Source: Mycobacterium interjectum
GTDB lineage: Bacteria > Actinomycetota > Actinomycetes > Mycobacteriales > Mycobacteriaceae
Length of the DNA stretch: 59,069 nucleotides
Direction: 5' to 3'
Assembly: GCA_002102225.1 (NCBI GenBank)
Contig: LQPB01000065.1
Span: forward strand, 1-59,069
The translations under genes and the position numbers were made by a program. This document shows positions 1 to 8,553 of this stretch, piece after piece. The notes below the pieces were generated by a model. It was not told the origin of the DNA and did no database searches. It saw only the letters and a program-made list of their open reading frames with translations. The stretch's first letter is position 1, and every line of letters starts with the position of its first letter.

Positions 1-2355
1 GGGTGCGGGCAGCCGGCCCCGCAACCGGGCATGACGCCGGGCCCCCGTCCCGGCCCGATGCCGAAGCCGGCTGCCCGCACCCCGCGCGTCGGCAACAACC
101 CGTTCTCGTCGGCGCAGCCCGTCGACCGGCCGATCCCGCGTCCGCCGGCCCCCCGTCCCGGGGCGCCCCGGCCGGGTGGGCCACGCCCGGGCGCTTCGCC
201 CGGCAGCATGCCGCCCCGACCCGGTGGCGCCGCGGGCCAGGGTCGCCCGGCGCGGCCCGGCGCACCCCGACCCGGCGGTGCCCGGCCGGGCGGTCCCGGC
301 GGGCGCTCCGACGGCGGCGGCGGCAACTACCGCGGCGGTGGCAGCGGAGTCGGCGCCCCGCCCGGCGGTGGCGGCGGTTTCCGCGGCCGTCCCGGTGGCG
401 GTGGCGGCGGTGGTGGCCGTCCCGGCCAGCGCGGCGGCGCCGCCGGCGCGTTCGGCCGTCCCGGCGGTGCGCCGCGGCGCGGCCGCAAGTCCAAGCGGGC
501 AAAACGCGCCGAATACGAGAACATGCAGGCGCCGGTCGTCGGTGGCGTGCGGTTGCCGCACGGCAATGGCGAGACGATCCGGCTGGCCCGCGGCGCGTCC
601 CTGAGCGACTTCGCCGAGAAGATCGACGCCAACCCGGCCTCGCTGGTGCAGGCGCTGTTCAACCTCGGCGAGATGGTGACGGCCACCCAATCCGTCGGCG
701 ACGAGACGCTCGAGCTGCTGGGCAGCGAGATGAACTACGTCGTCCAGGTGGTCAGTCCGGAGGACGAGGACCGGGAGCTGCTGGAATCCTTCGACCTGAC
801 CTACGGCGAGGACGAGGGCGGCGAGGAGGACCTGCAGACCCGTCCGCCGGTGGTGACCGTCATGGGTCACGTCGACCACGGTAAGACGCGACTGCTGGAC
901 ACGATCCGAAAGGCCAGCGTCCGCGAGGGTGAAGCCGGCGGCATCACCCAGCACATCGGCGCCTACCAGGTCTCCGTCGACCTCGACGGCACCGAACGGC
1001 CGATCACCTTCATCGACACCCCGGGTCACGAGGCGTTCACCGCCATGCGTGCCCGCGGTGCGAAGGCCACCGACATCGCCATCCTGGTGGTGGCCGCCGA
1101 CGACGGCGTCATGCCGCAGACGGTGGAGGCCATCAACCACGCGCAGGCCGCCGACGTGCCGATCGTGGTGGCGGTCAACAAGATCGACAAGGAGGGCGCC
1201 GACCCGGCAAAGATCCGCGGTCAGCTCACCGAGTTCGGGCTTGTCGCCGAGGATTTCGGTGGCGACACGATGTTCGTGGACATTTCCGCCAAGGAGGGCA
1301 CCAACATCGAGGCGCTCGAGGAGGCGGTGCTGCTGACCGCCGACGCCGCCCTGGACCTGCGGGCCAACCCCGACATGGAGGCCCAGGGTGTGGCGATCGA
1401 GGCGCACCTGGACCGCGGCCGAGGACCGGTCGCCACCGTCCTGATCCAACGCGGCACGCTGCGCGTCGGTGACTCGGTGGTCGCCGGCGACGCCTACGGT
1501 CGCGTCCGGCGCATGGTCGACGAGCACGGCGAGGACGTCGAGGAGGCGCTGCCGTCGCGTCCGGTGCAGGTCATCGGGTTCACGTCGGTCCCCGGCGCCG
1601 GTGACAACTTCCTGGTGGTCGACGAGGACCGCATCGCGAGGCAGATCGCCGACCGGCGCAGCGCCCGCAAGCGCAACGCCCTGGCGGCGCGCACCCGCAA
1701 GCGGATCAGCCTGGAGGACCTGGACTCGGCGCTGAAGGAAACCAGCCAGCTGAACCTGATCCTCAAGGGCGACAACGCCGGTACGGTCGAGGCGCTGGAG
1801 GAGGCCCTGATGGGCATCCAGGTCGACGACGAGGTGGCGCTGCGCGTCATCGACCGCGGCGTCGGCGGCATCACCGAGACCAACGTCAACCTGGCGTCGG
1901 CCTCGGACGCGATCATCATCGGCTTCAACGTGCGCGCTGAGGGCAAGGCGACCGAGCTGGCGAACCGCGAGGGCGTCGAGATCCGCTACTACTCGGTGAT
2001 CTACCAGGCGATCGACGAGATCGAGAAGGCCCTGCGCGGCATGCTCAAGCCGATCTACGAGGAGAACGAGCTGGGTCGCGCCGAGATCCGGGCGATCTTC
2101 CGGTCCTCGAAGGTGGGCATCATCGCCGGCTGCATGATCAGCTCCGGGGTGGTGCGCCGCAACGCGAAGGCCCGGCTGCTGCGGGACAACATCGTGGTGG
2201 CCGACAACCTCTCGATCACGTCGCTGCGCCGGGAGAAGGACGACGTCACCGAGGTCCGCGAGGGCTTCGAATGCGGTATGACGCTGGGCTACTCCGACAT
2301 CAAGGAAGGCGACATCATCGAGTCCTACGAGCTGGTCCAGAAGGAGCGCGCCTAA
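1..2355 (+). CDS. infB: Translation initiation factor IF-2 (5' end outside window)
   Basis: GTPase that places initiator fMet-tRNA on the 30S subunit and promotes 50S joining. The frame is open from base 1, so the true start lies upstream; 784 residues are visible and mycobacterial IF-2 is about 900. The visible N-terminal part is a low-complexity Gly/Pro/Arg-rich linker to about base 480, followed by the IF2N-type segment, the G domain (G1 GHVDHGKT near base 865, G3 DTPGH near 1018, G4 NKID near 1180) and domains II-IV. The first in-frame ATG at 31 is unlikely to be the start. It is followed by rbfA with a one-base overlap. Confidence 0.97.
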   Translation, partial: GCGQPAPQPGMTPGPRPGPMPKPAARTPRVGNNPFSSAQPVDRPIPRPPAPRPGAPRPGGPRPGASPGSMPPRPGGAAGQGRPARPGAPRPGGARPGGPGGRSDGGGGNYRGGGSGVGAPPGGGGGFRGRPGGGGGGGGRPGQRGGAAGAFGRPGGAPRRGRKSKRAKRAEYENMQAPVVGGVRLPHGNGETIRLARGASLSDFAEKIDANPASLVQALFNLGEMVTATQSVGDETLELLGSEMNYVVQVVSPEDEDRELLESFDLTYGEDEGGEEDLQTRPPVVTVMGHVDHGKTRLLDTIRKASVREGEAGGITQHIGAYQVSVDLDGTERPITFIDTPGHEAFTAMRARGAKATDIAILVVAADDGVMPQTVEAINHAQAADVPIVVAVNKIDKEGADPAKIRGQLTEFGLVAEDFGGDTMFVDISAKEGTNIEALEEAVLLTADAALDLRANPDMEAQGVAIEAHLDRGRGPVATVLIQRGTLRVGDSVVAGDAYGRVRRMVDEHGEDVEEALPSRPVQVIGFTSVPGAGDNFLVVDEDRIARQIADRRSARKRNALAARTRKRISLEDLDSALKETSQLNLILKGDNAGTVEALEEALMGIQVDDEVALRVIDRGVGGITETNVNLASASDAIIIGFNVRAEGKATELANREGVEIRYYSVIYQAIDEIEKALRGMLKPIYEENELGRAEIRAIFRSSKVGIIAGCMISSGVVRRNAKARLLRDNIVVADNLSITSLRREKDDVTEVREGFECGMTLGYSDIKEGDIIESYELVQKERA

Positions 2356-2813
2356 TGCCCGACCCCGCGCGGGCGCGACGGTTGGCCAAACGGATCTTCA
2401 CGATCGTCGCTTCGGCGATCGAGTTCGAGATCAAGGATCCCGGGCTGGACGGGGTGACCATCATCGACGCGAAGGTCACCGCCGACCTGCACGACGCGAC
2501 CGTGTTCTACACGGTGATGGGGCGCACGCTCGACGACGAGCCCGACTACGCCGCCGCCGCGGCCGCGCTGGAGCGGGCCAAGGGCGCGCTGCGCACCATG
2601 GTCGGGGCCGGCACCGGGGTGCGCTTCACGCCGACGCTGACGTTCAGCCGGGACACGACCGCCGACAGCGTGCAGCGGATGGACGAGTTGCTGGAGCGCG
2701 CCCGCGCCGCGGACGCCGACCTGGAACGCGTCCGCTCCGGCGCCAAGCCGGCCGGTGAAGCCGATCCATATCGTGTGAGGGACACCGGTGACGGCGATCG
2801 ACCCGAAGACTGA
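2355..2813 (+). CDS. rbfA: 30S ribosome-binding factor A
   Basis: Ribosome maturation factor that binds the 30S subunit during late 16S rRNA processing. It has 152 residues with the typical RbfA KH-like fold region (RARRLAKRI start, FEIKDPGLDGVTI, then the VFYTVMG strand). The ATG shares its A with the infB TAA stop, and an AAGGAG ribosome site at 2341-2346 inside infB supports this start over upstream in-frame codons. The infB-rbfA-nrnA order is the conserved bacterial arrangement. The C-terminal tail is charged and poorly conserved, as usual for actinobacteria. Confidence 0.95.
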   Translation: MPDPARARRLAKRIFTIVASAIEFEIKDPGLDGVTIIDAKVTADLHDATVFYTVMGRTLDDEPDYAAAAAALERAKGALRTMVGAGTGVRFTPTLTFSRDTTADSVQRMDELLERARAADADLERVRSGAKPAGEADPYRVRDTGDGDRPED

Positions 2814-3789
2814 CCTGGCGGGCGCCGGCGCGCGCGTCGACGCCCTCGGCGCCGTCGAGCTGTTGTCGGGCGCCGCGACGATCGCGGTGGTCTGCCACGT
2901 CCACCCCGACGCCGACACCATCGGCGCGGGGTTGGCGCTGGCCCTGGTCCTGGACAAGTGCGGCAAGCGCGTCGAGGTCGGCTTCGCCGCGCCGGCGACC
3001 CTGCCCGAATCGCTGGCGTCGCTGCCCGGTTGTCACCTGCTGGTCAGCCCCGAAAGGATGAGCCGCGACGCCGATTTGGTTGTGACCGTTGATGTTCCGA
3101 GCGTCAAGCGGCTGGGGGAGCTGGGCGACCTGGCCGGCCCAGGCCGGCGGCTGCTGGTCATCGACCACCACGCCTCCAACGAGATGTTCGGCAGCGCCAA
3201 CTTCATCGACGTGGCGGCGGATTCCACCACGATGATGATCGCCGACATCCTCGACGCCTGGGGCAAGCCGATCGATGTGGATGTGGCGCACTGCATTTAC
3301 GCCGGGCTGACGACCGACACCGGATCGTTCCGCTGGGCCAGCGCCCGCGCGCTTCGGCTGGCGGCCCGGCTGGTCGACGTCGGCGTCGACAACGCCCAGA
3401 TCAGCCGCACGCTGATGGACACGCACCCGTTCGGGTGGCTGCCGCTGCTATCGCGGGTGCTGGCCTCGGCGCAGTTGTTGCCCGATGCGGTCGGCGGTCG
3501 CGGGCTCGTGTATGCGGTTGTGGGACATGAAGATTGGGTCAATTCGCGCCCCGAGGAAGTCGAGAGCATCGTCGACATCGTGCGGACCACGCAGCAGGCG
3601 GAGGTCGCGGCCGTCTTCAAGGAGGTCGACCCCCAGCGGTGGTCGGTGTCGATGCGGGCCAAGGCCGACGTGGACCTGGCGGCGGTCGCTTCGGAGTTCG
3701 GCGGCGGTGGTCACCGGCTCGCCGCCGGCTACTCGACCGACGGCTCGATCGACGACGCCGTGGCGTCGCTGCGCGCGGCCCTCGGCTGA
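2788..3789 (+). CDS. nrnA: Bifunctional nanoRNase / pAp phosphatase, c-di-AMP phosphodiesterase (DHH-DHHA1)
   Basis: DHH/DHHA1 phosphoesterase that degrades short oligoribonucleotides and pAp; the M. tuberculosis orthologue (Rv2837c, CnpB) also cleaves cyclic di-AMP. Visible motifs are HPDADTIG near residue 38, the DHH motif in IDHHAS near residue 127, and the C-terminal GGGGHRLAAG of the DHHA1 domain. It has 333 residues, normal for the family. The GTG start at 2788 lies inside rbfA (26-bp overlap) and is preceded by GAGG at 2777-2780. In M. tuberculosis dinF follows; here the next gene is convergent and dinF is absent. Confidence 0.94.
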   Translation: MTAIDPKTDLAGAGARVDALGAVELLSGAATIAVVCHVHPDADTIGAGLALALVLDKCGKRVEVGFAAPATLPESLASLPGCHLLVSPERMSRDADLVVTVDVPSVKRLGELGDLAGPGRRLLVIDHHASNEMFGSANFIDVAADSTTMMIADILDAWGKPIDVDVAHCIYAGLTTDTGSFRWASARALRLAARLVDVGVDNAQISRTLMDTHPFGWLPLLSRVLASAQLLPDAVGGRGLVYAVVGHEDWVNSRPEEVESIVDIVRTTQQAEVAAVFKEVDPQRWSVSMRAKADVDLAAVASEFGGGGHRLAAGYSTDGSIDDAVASLRAALG

Positions 3790-3809
3790 ATCGCTCGCTT
3801 CCTCCGCAC

Positions 3810-3822
3810 CTCGCTGCGCGAG
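3810..3822. terminator. Short hairpin between convergent genes
   Basis: CTCGC-TGC-GCGAG is a perfect 5-bp stem with a 3-nt loop in the 49-bp gap between nrnA (+) and the secreted-protein gene (-). There is no U tract. It could serve as a weak bidirectional terminator. Confidence 0.25.
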
Positions 3823-3838
3823 CTGCTTCGTCACCGGG

Positions 3839-4405
3839 CTAGAACGCCCAGCTTCCCGACGGGTCCAGCACGAAGCCGTGGTCCCCGCTGGTGGTGTCCA
3901 GGCAGGCGACGACGTTGTCGGCCCCCACCGCGCACGTCACGTTCAGGTACGACAGCTTCTGGCCTGGGCCCAGCGCCTTGACCCCCGACGGCAGCGGCGG
4001 CGGGTTGCCCTCGCACCCGGCATAGGTCATGCGGCTCAGTTCGTAACCGGGTCCCTTGAAATTCACCGCACCCACCACGCAATCGCCGGGCTTCGGGTGG
4101 CCACCGCCGGGGAACGGCACGTCGTCCATCCCGGGGGTGTCGCCGCTGCACTTGATGTCCTGTGACGGTTGCGGCACGGGCGCGGGCCCGCCGTAGAAGT
4201 CGCACACCAGGGTCGGCGTGGCCGAAAAACTGATGCGCGGGCCGCCGCCCTGGCGCGGCGTCGTGGCATAGCCGTCCACCGGGACGGCGCTGAACTTGTT
4301 CAGATCGGGGAACCCCGGCGGGGGCAGCGCCGCGGCCCGCGGCGCCGGCGCCAATGCGGATACCGCCAGGGCCAGGCCGCCGAGGGTCAACAGGGTGCCG
4401 CGCAT
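3839..4405 (-). CDS. Secreted six-cysteine protein of unknown function
   Basis: A 188-residue protein with a Sec-type signal peptide: MRGT, a hydrophobic run over residues 5-18, then a small-residue cleavage region near AAA at 24-26. The mature part has six cysteines, enough for three disulfides, and no domain that I recognise. The ATG has a strong GGAGAAGG site at 4408-4415 that overlaps the stop codon of echA16, so the two genes are almost certainly co-transcribed. It is not lipidated: no lipobox Cys follows the signal. Function unknown. Confidence 0.75.
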   Translation of the reverse strand: MRGTLLTLGGLALAVSALAPAPRAAALPPPGFPDLNKFSAVPVDGYATTPRQGGGPRISFSATPTLVCDFYGGPAPVPQPSQDIKCSGDTPGMDDVPFPGGGHPKPGDCVVGAVNFKGPGYELSRMTYAGCEGNPPPLPSGVKALGPGQKLSYLNVTCAVGADNVVACLDTTSGDHGFVLDPSGSWAF

Positions 4406-4414
4406 CGCCTTCTC

Positions 4415-5164
4415 CTAACGCACCTGGGCCCGACCGCGTTGCAGGACGGCGTCGCGGTTGGCGGCGATGTCGTCGCCGCTGGTCCGGAACTGCCTGGCCG
4501 CCATCGCCTCCATCCACAGCCCGGCGCTGGTCTGAGAGTCGTCGATCCGGTGATAAGACGCCAGCAACGCCCGGACCGCGTTCTGGTTGTTGCCGACGAT
4601 GGAGGCCGCCACCTGGCGGGCCGTGGGCATCAGCCGGTCGTGCGGCACCACCTCGGTCACCAGGCCGGCGCGCAGCGCGTCCGCGGCGGAAAGGTAGTCG
4701 CCGGTGAGGCTCATGCGACGGGCCACGCCGATGCCCACCTTCTGCGGCAACCGCACGCTCAGCCCCCAGGTGGGCAGCAGCCCCACCCGGGCGTGCGTGT
4801 CGGCGAACCGGGCCTGCTCGGAGGCGATCAGGACGTCGCAGTACAGCGCCAGTTCCAGCCCGCCGGTGACCGCGGCGCCGTTGATCGCGCCGATCACCGG
4901 CTTGGTCAGCGGCGGCCAGCGCGGCGAGATGTCCGGCAGTGCCGACTCGCTGCCCAGCTCCTTGAGGTCCAGGCCCGCGCAGAACACCGGGTCGGCGCCG
5001 GTGACGATGACGACGTCGACGCCGTCGTCGGTCTCCGCGTCGGTCAGCGCACCGAAAAACCGGTCCCGCAGCGCCGATGAGAGCGCGTTGCGCGCCTGGG
5101 GCCGGTTCAGCGTCAGGGTGCGCACCCGCTCGTCGGTCTCGATCAGCAGGATGTCGTCGGTCAT
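4415..5164 (-). CDS. echA16: Enoyl-CoA hydratase/isomerase family protein (EchA16-like)
   Basis: Crotonase-fold enzyme predicted to act on 2-enoyl-CoA esters in beta-oxidation. The 249 residues carry the FCAGLDLKEL oxyanion-hole segment near residue 61 and INGAAVTGGLELALYCD near residue 94. The usual catalytic Glu positions need an alignment before hydration is assumed, because many mycobacterial paralogues deviate. A TACGGT hexamer on the minus strand (5171-5176) sits 6 nt before the ATG, suggesting a leaderless transcript. M. tuberculosis has echA16 (Rv2831) in the same orientation relative to infB. Confidence 0.85.
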   Translation of the reverse strand: MTDDILLIETDERVRTLTLNRPQARNALSSALRDRFFGALTDAETDDGVDVVIVTGADPVFCAGLDLKELGSESALPDISPRWPPLTKPVIGAINGAAVTGGLELALYCDVLIASEQARFADTHARVGLLPTWGLSVRLPQKVGIGVARRMSLTGDYLSAADALRAGLVTEVVPHDRLMPTARQVAASIVGNNQNAVRALLASYHRIDDSQTSAGLWMEAMAARQFRTSGDDIAANRDAVLQRGRAQVR

Positions 5165-5170
5165 GTGTTC

Positions 5171-5176
5171 ACCGTA
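5171..5176 (-). promoter_or_regulatory. -10 element of echA16 (leaderless)
   Basis: TACGGT on the minus strand followed by 6 nt and the ATG at 5164. It matches the mycobacterial TANNNT -10 with the start codon at the transcript 5' end. Confidence 0.45.
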
Positions 5177-5195
5177 GAGGGTCGCGAGCGGCGTT

Positions 5196-5201
5196 TATCG
5201 T
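5196..5201 (+). promoter_or_regulatory. -10 element of the DUF2277-DUF1802 pair (leaderless)
   Basis: TATCGT, then 8 nt, then the ATG at 5210. Its position supports the internal ATG at 5210 rather than the upstream ATG at 5165, which would overlap the divergent echA16 start. Confidence 0.45.
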
Positions 5202-5209
5202 TGAGTCTC

Positions 5210-5479
5210 ATGTGCCGGAACATCACAGAACTGCGCGGATTGCAGCCGGCGGCCACGCCGGAGGAGATCGCCGCGGCCGCGCGCCAGTACGTGCGCAAGG
5301 TCAGCGGCATCACCCGCCCGTCGGCCGCGAACGCCGAACCGTTCGAGGCGGCGGTCGCCGAGGTCACCGAGACGACGATGCGCTTGCTGGCGTCCCTGCC
5401 GCCGCGGCGCCAGCCGCCCAAGACCGTCCCGCCGCTGCGCCGGCCCGAGGTGGTCGCCCGCCTCGCCAACGCGACATGA
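5210..5479 (+). CDS. DUF2277 family protein
   Basis: Small 89-residue protein beginning MCRNI, the signature start of DUF2277, with the family's VRKVSGI and ANAEPFEAAV segments. Function is unknown. The open frame extends up to 5165, but the family begins at MCRNI and a -10-like TATCGT lies 8 nt before this ATG. Its stop overlaps the next ATG (ATGA), so it is translationally coupled to the DUF1802 gene. Confidence 0.85.
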   Translation: MCRNITELRGLQPAATPEEIAAAARQYVRKVSGITRPSAANAEPFEAAVAEVTETTMRLLASLPPRRQPPKTVPPLRRPEVVARLANAT

Positions 5480-6045
5480 CGCTGACCGCCACCATGCCCG
5501 CGCTCAAGGAGTGGAGCGCGGTGGTGCACGCGCTGATCGACGGCAGGCAGCGCGTGCTGCTGCGCAAGGGCGGCATCGGCGAGAAGCGCTTCGAGTTGGC
5601 GGCCCGGGAGTTCCTGCTGTTCCCGACGGTCGCCCACAGCCACGCCCTGCGCGTCCGGCCCGAACACCGCGACCTGCTGGACGCCGGGGCCGGCGACAGT
5701 ACCGACGAGCGGCTGGTGGTCCGCGCCGCCGCGAAAGTGGTTGCGGCGCAAGAGGTCAACCGGCCGGACGGCCTCCCGGCCCTGGAGGACCTGCACATCT
5801 GGACCGCCGCGTCGGTGCGCGAGGACCGGCTCGACTTCCGGCCCAAGCACAAGCTGGCCGTGCTGGTGGTGTCGGTGATTCCGTTGGCCGAGCCGGTGCT
5901 CATCACGCGGACCCCGGAGTACGCGGGCTGCACCAGCTGGGTGCAGCTCCCGCTGACACCGGCCGATGTGCGGCTGGCCGCCCCGGTCTGCGACGAGGCC
6001 GCGTTAGACCGGGTGGCCCGCCGGGTCCGCGACGCGGTGGGCTGA
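5476..6045 (+). CDS. DUF1802 family protein
   Basis: A 189-residue protein with the DUF1802 hallmarks ALKEWSAVV near residue 9, LLRKGGI near residue 31 and FLLFPTVAHSH near residue 48. Function is unknown. The ATG overlaps the stop of the DUF2277 gene. The 3' end abuts two copies of an intergenic repeat, and the next gene is convergent. The frame upstream of 5476 is open for about 400 bp but has no recognisable protein content. Confidence 0.82.
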   Translation: MTLTATMPALKEWSAVVHALIDGRQRVLLRKGGIGEKRFELAAREFLLFPTVAHSHALRVRPEHRDLLDAGAGDSTDERLVVRAAAKVVAAQEVNRPDGLPALEDLHIWTAASVREDRLDFRPKHKLAVLVVSVIPLAEPVLITRTPEYAGCTSWVQLPLTPADVRLAAPVCDEAALDRVARRVRDAVG

Positions 6046-6046
6046 C

Positions 6047-6181
6047 AGCGGCGATCGCGAGCGCGGCGCAGCCGGGCGCTGCGGGTCGACGCCCTCAGAC
6101 AGCGGCGATCGCGAGCGCGGCGCGGCCGGGCGCTGGGGGCACCCCCGCGCAGCTGGGGGACGGGTCGACGCCCTCAGACAG
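6047..6181. repeat. Two tandem copies of a GC-rich intergenic repeat
   Basis: Copy 1 (6047-6100) and copy 2 (6101-6181) both begin AGCGGCGATCGCGAGCGCGG and end CGGGTCGACGCCCTCAGACA. Copy 2 has an extra segment of about 26 bp with short C5/G5 complementary runs. A related third copy lies directly after rnj at 53838. The element occupies the gap between convergent genes, which fits a REP-like or terminator-like role. Confidence 0.8.
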
Positions 6182-6198
6182 CCCCGATTGCCGTCAAC

Positions 6199-7875
6199 TC
6201 ACGGGTCGCTCGGCCCGACCGGAAGCAGCAGCCGGGAGCGGCCGTAGTGCACGGCGTGGGTGGCCGGCATCGACTGCCGGGCCGTCAACAGCGGTTCGTC
6301 GGTGCCGAGGTTGCGCGCGTAGCGCGGGAACCAGCTGCCCGCGATCAGCACCCGGATGCGTGACCCCGCGCGGAACCGGTGGGCGATCCCGTCCAGTTCG
6401 ATCCGGACCGTCTTCGTCTTGCCGCTCAACCGCCGGTAGCCGTCGCTGACGTTGCGGGACCGGCCGTTGACGTCGACCTCGCTGACCCGGACGAACAGGT
6501 CGACATGGGGATTGTCTGAGCTGTGCGAAAGCTCGACCGTCGGGTTTCCGTACACGTAGAGGTCGTGGGTGAGCGTGAAGCTGGTGAAGGCGAGCACGTC
6601 GTCGCGCAGGGCGAGGTGGCTGTCGTCGCGGTAGCCGGCGTCCGTGGACAGCATCGGGCCGCCGGTGGTCGGGGTCGGATCGGCGGGGTCGTAGCGAAAC
6701 GTCGCCGGCGCCGGCCGCTTGAGGTTCGTCGGCGCGGTCTCGCCCAGGTGCCCGCCCGGCCGCAGGTACAGCGCCCGTTCGGAGGTGGGCGGTGGCCAGT
6801 CGGGCAGGTGGCGCCAGGCCTGACCCCCGCCCGAGCCGGTGACGTACGCATGGACCCTGCTGGGCCGGCGCAGGGGCGCGCCGGACAGGTGGGCGTTCAG
6901 CCAGTCCAGCGTCTCCCGCGCGCTGATGGGTAGCGCCTTGCCGATCAGCTGGGTGTGCGTCCAGGGCCCCACCGTGAGCGCGACGTCGACGCCCCGGTCG
7001 CGCAGCTGCGCATACTGCTGCAGCGTCTGCCGCACGAAAATGTCCTGCCAGCCGCCGATGAGCAACACCGGCACCCGCGCCCGCTTCAGCGCCTCGCGGC
7101 ACCGCAGCGAGTCCCAGAACGCGTCGTCGCAGTCGCGATTTTCCACCCACGATTCGAACCACGGCGCACCCGCGCCGAGCAGCGCTCGGGCCGCGGCACC
7201 CAGGGGCAGCGCACCGGCCGCCTCCGCCACCTTGCGCCGGGCCTGCAGCTGGCGCAGCGCCAGCCGGATGCGCGCCGGGTCCTCCTGGTGGGAAACCAGG
7301 TCGCTCCAGCCCAGGAAGTCGTTGATGGCGAACGCGCCGGTGCCCCACACGGAGGCGTTGAAATCGTGCGGGCCCGCGGTGATGACGGCCGCGGCCAGCT
7401 CCGGCGGGGGATCCTCCATCAGCGCCCACTGGGTGAAGCCCAGATACGACACCCCGACGGTGGCGAATCGGCCGGTGAACCATGGCTGCTCGCGCAGCCA
7501 CGCGGCCGTGTCGGCGCCGTCGGCGGCCTCGTTGACCATCGGTTCGAAGTCCCCGCCCGACCCGAACGTGCCGCGCACGCTCTGCAGCACGACGTGATAG
7601 CCGCGCGCGGCGTACAGCCTGGCGTAGGCCAGCGAGAACGGGAAGGCCCTGCCGTACGGCGCGCGGACCAGCAAGGTACCGGCGGGGCCAGACGTCGCGG
7701 GCGCATAGTGATCGGCCGCCAGGTGCACTCCGTCGCGCATCGGCACACCGACGCGGTGGACGGTGTAATCGGTGGTCGCCCGCGGCAGGCCCAGCACGCG
7801 GCCCAGCGCGGCGTTGCCGGCCCGGCTCAGCGGGCGGGGCGTGCGTCGCGCGGAGGTCGTACTCACGACCCCCAC
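6199..7875 (-). CDS. CocE/NonD family hydrolase (peptidase S15-like)
   Basis: A 558-residue serine hydrolase of the cocaine-esterase/X-Pro dipeptidyl-peptidase family, with the alpha/beta-hydrolase core (VPMRDGVHLAADHY, RAPYGR, nucleophile region GVSYLGFTQW near residue 144) and the C-terminal jelly-roll domain (FTLTHDLYVYGNPTVEL and the conserved terminal ARNLGTDEP). The likely substrates are esters or amides; the native one is unknown. It corresponds to Rv2800 by context. A GTG three codons into the frame (MSTTS...) is an alternative start. It lies 18 bp downstream of the exported-protein gene on the same strand. Confidence 0.85.
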   Translation of the reverse strand: MGVVSTTSARRTPRPLSRAGNAALGRVLGLPRATTDYTVHRVGVPMRDGVHLAADHYAPATSGPAGTLLVRAPYGRAFPFSLAYARLYAARGYHVVLQSVRGTFGSGGDFEPMVNEAADGADTAAWLREQPWFTGRFATVGVSYLGFTQWALMEDPPPELAAAVITAGPHDFNASVWGTGAFAINDFLGWSDLVSHQEDPARIRLALRQLQARRKVAEAAGALPLGAAARALLGAGAPWFESWVENRDCDDAFWDSLRCREALKRARVPVLLIGGWQDIFVRQTLQQYAQLRDRGVDVALTVGPWTHTQLIGKALPISARETLDWLNAHLSGAPLRRPSRVHAYVTGSGGGQAWRHLPDWPPPTSERALYLRPGGHLGETAPTNLKRPAPATFRYDPADPTPTTGGPMLSTDAGYRDDSHLALRDDVLAFTSFTLTHDLYVYGNPTVELSHSSDNPHVDLFVRVSEVDVNGRSRNVSDGYRRLSGKTKTVRIELDGIAHRFRAGSRIRVLIAGSWFPRYARNLGTDEPLLTARQSMPATHAVHYGRSRLLLPVGPSDP

Positions 7876-7893
7876 GCTAGGTTCTCTGCCGCG

Positions 7894-8469
7894 TTAAAAC
7901 TTGTAATACGGCGCCAGGTCGTTTGCGCGCTGCAGGTTGGTCGACATGCAGTCCACCTCCGGGTTGGAGTAGACCGTCGAGAAGTACAGCGCCTGCTGCA
8001 GCACTCCGTAGCTGGTCTTGAACGCCACCATGCACGAGAAGAACCAGAAGCTGTTGTGATAGGTCGGCTTCATCACCCAGTACTGCGCGGCCCGGTGACC
8101 GGCGATCGTGGTTTCGACGGCGTCGGGGGGCAGGGACAGTTCGTAGGTGCGCCAGATGATGGGCTCGACGGCCATCTGGTAGTTGCCCGCGTCGAAGTGG
8201 CAGCGCAGCCCGTCCTCGTGTTCGGGAGGGGTGAACGCCAGCCCGAGCCGCTGCAGCACGTCGAACGGAATGTCCTCGCATGCGTCGAAGGGACGCGGGT
8301 CGGTCGTCGCCACGATGGGGCTCTTCATGGTGGTCTCCATCGGCTGGGCGGTCGACCGCAGCTCGACGGGCCCACCCCCGCTCGGCCCCGGCGGCGCGGC
8401 CTGCCAGCCCACCGCCGCGGCCGTGACCAGCGCGCCCAGCGCCGAGATCAGACGCAGATTGGCGAACAC
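7894..8469 (-). CDS. Exported or membrane-anchored protein, Rv2799-like
   Basis: A 191-residue protein with an N-terminal hydrophobic segment (LRLISALGALVTAAAVGW), then a Pro/Gly linker and a globular domain with three cysteines. No domain recognised. The frame runs back to 8667, but GTG at 8467-8469 has AGGAG five bases upstream and is directly followed by the signal-like segment, so I start there. The CocE-like hydrolase follows in the same operon. A palindrome of the KstR type at 8554-8565 lies upstream. By position it matches Rv2799, which I recall as a KstR-regulon member. Confidence 0.75.
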   Translation of the reverse strand: MFANLRLISALGALVTAAAVGWQAAPPGPSGGGPVELRSTAQPMETTMKSPIVATTDPRPFDACEDIPFDVLQRLGLAFTPPEHEDGLRCHFDAGNYQMAVEPIIWRTYELSLPPDAVETTIAGHRAAQYWVMKPTYHNSFWFFSCMVAFKTSYGVLQQALYFSTVYSNPEVDCMSTNLQRANDLAPYYKF

Positions 8470-8553
8470 CACATCTCCTACCCCCACCCGGTCACGCCTC
8501 GGCCGTCCTTGCCGGGAGTGTACAAGTCGGGTCGGCGGCATCACAGTGAAAAG

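Noticed and set aside
31..33. ATG at 31 as the infB start
   Set aside because: The frame is open to base 1 and IF-2 of this group is longer; the 5' end is simply cut off.
31..500. Gly/Pro-rich start of infB as a PGRS or collagen-like gene
   Set aside because: It is continuous with the IF-2 GTPase; such linkers are normal in actinobacterial IF-2.
6047..6181. Direct repeats as a CRISPR array
   Set aside because: Only two adjacent copies, GC-rich, no spacers of even length and no cas genes.
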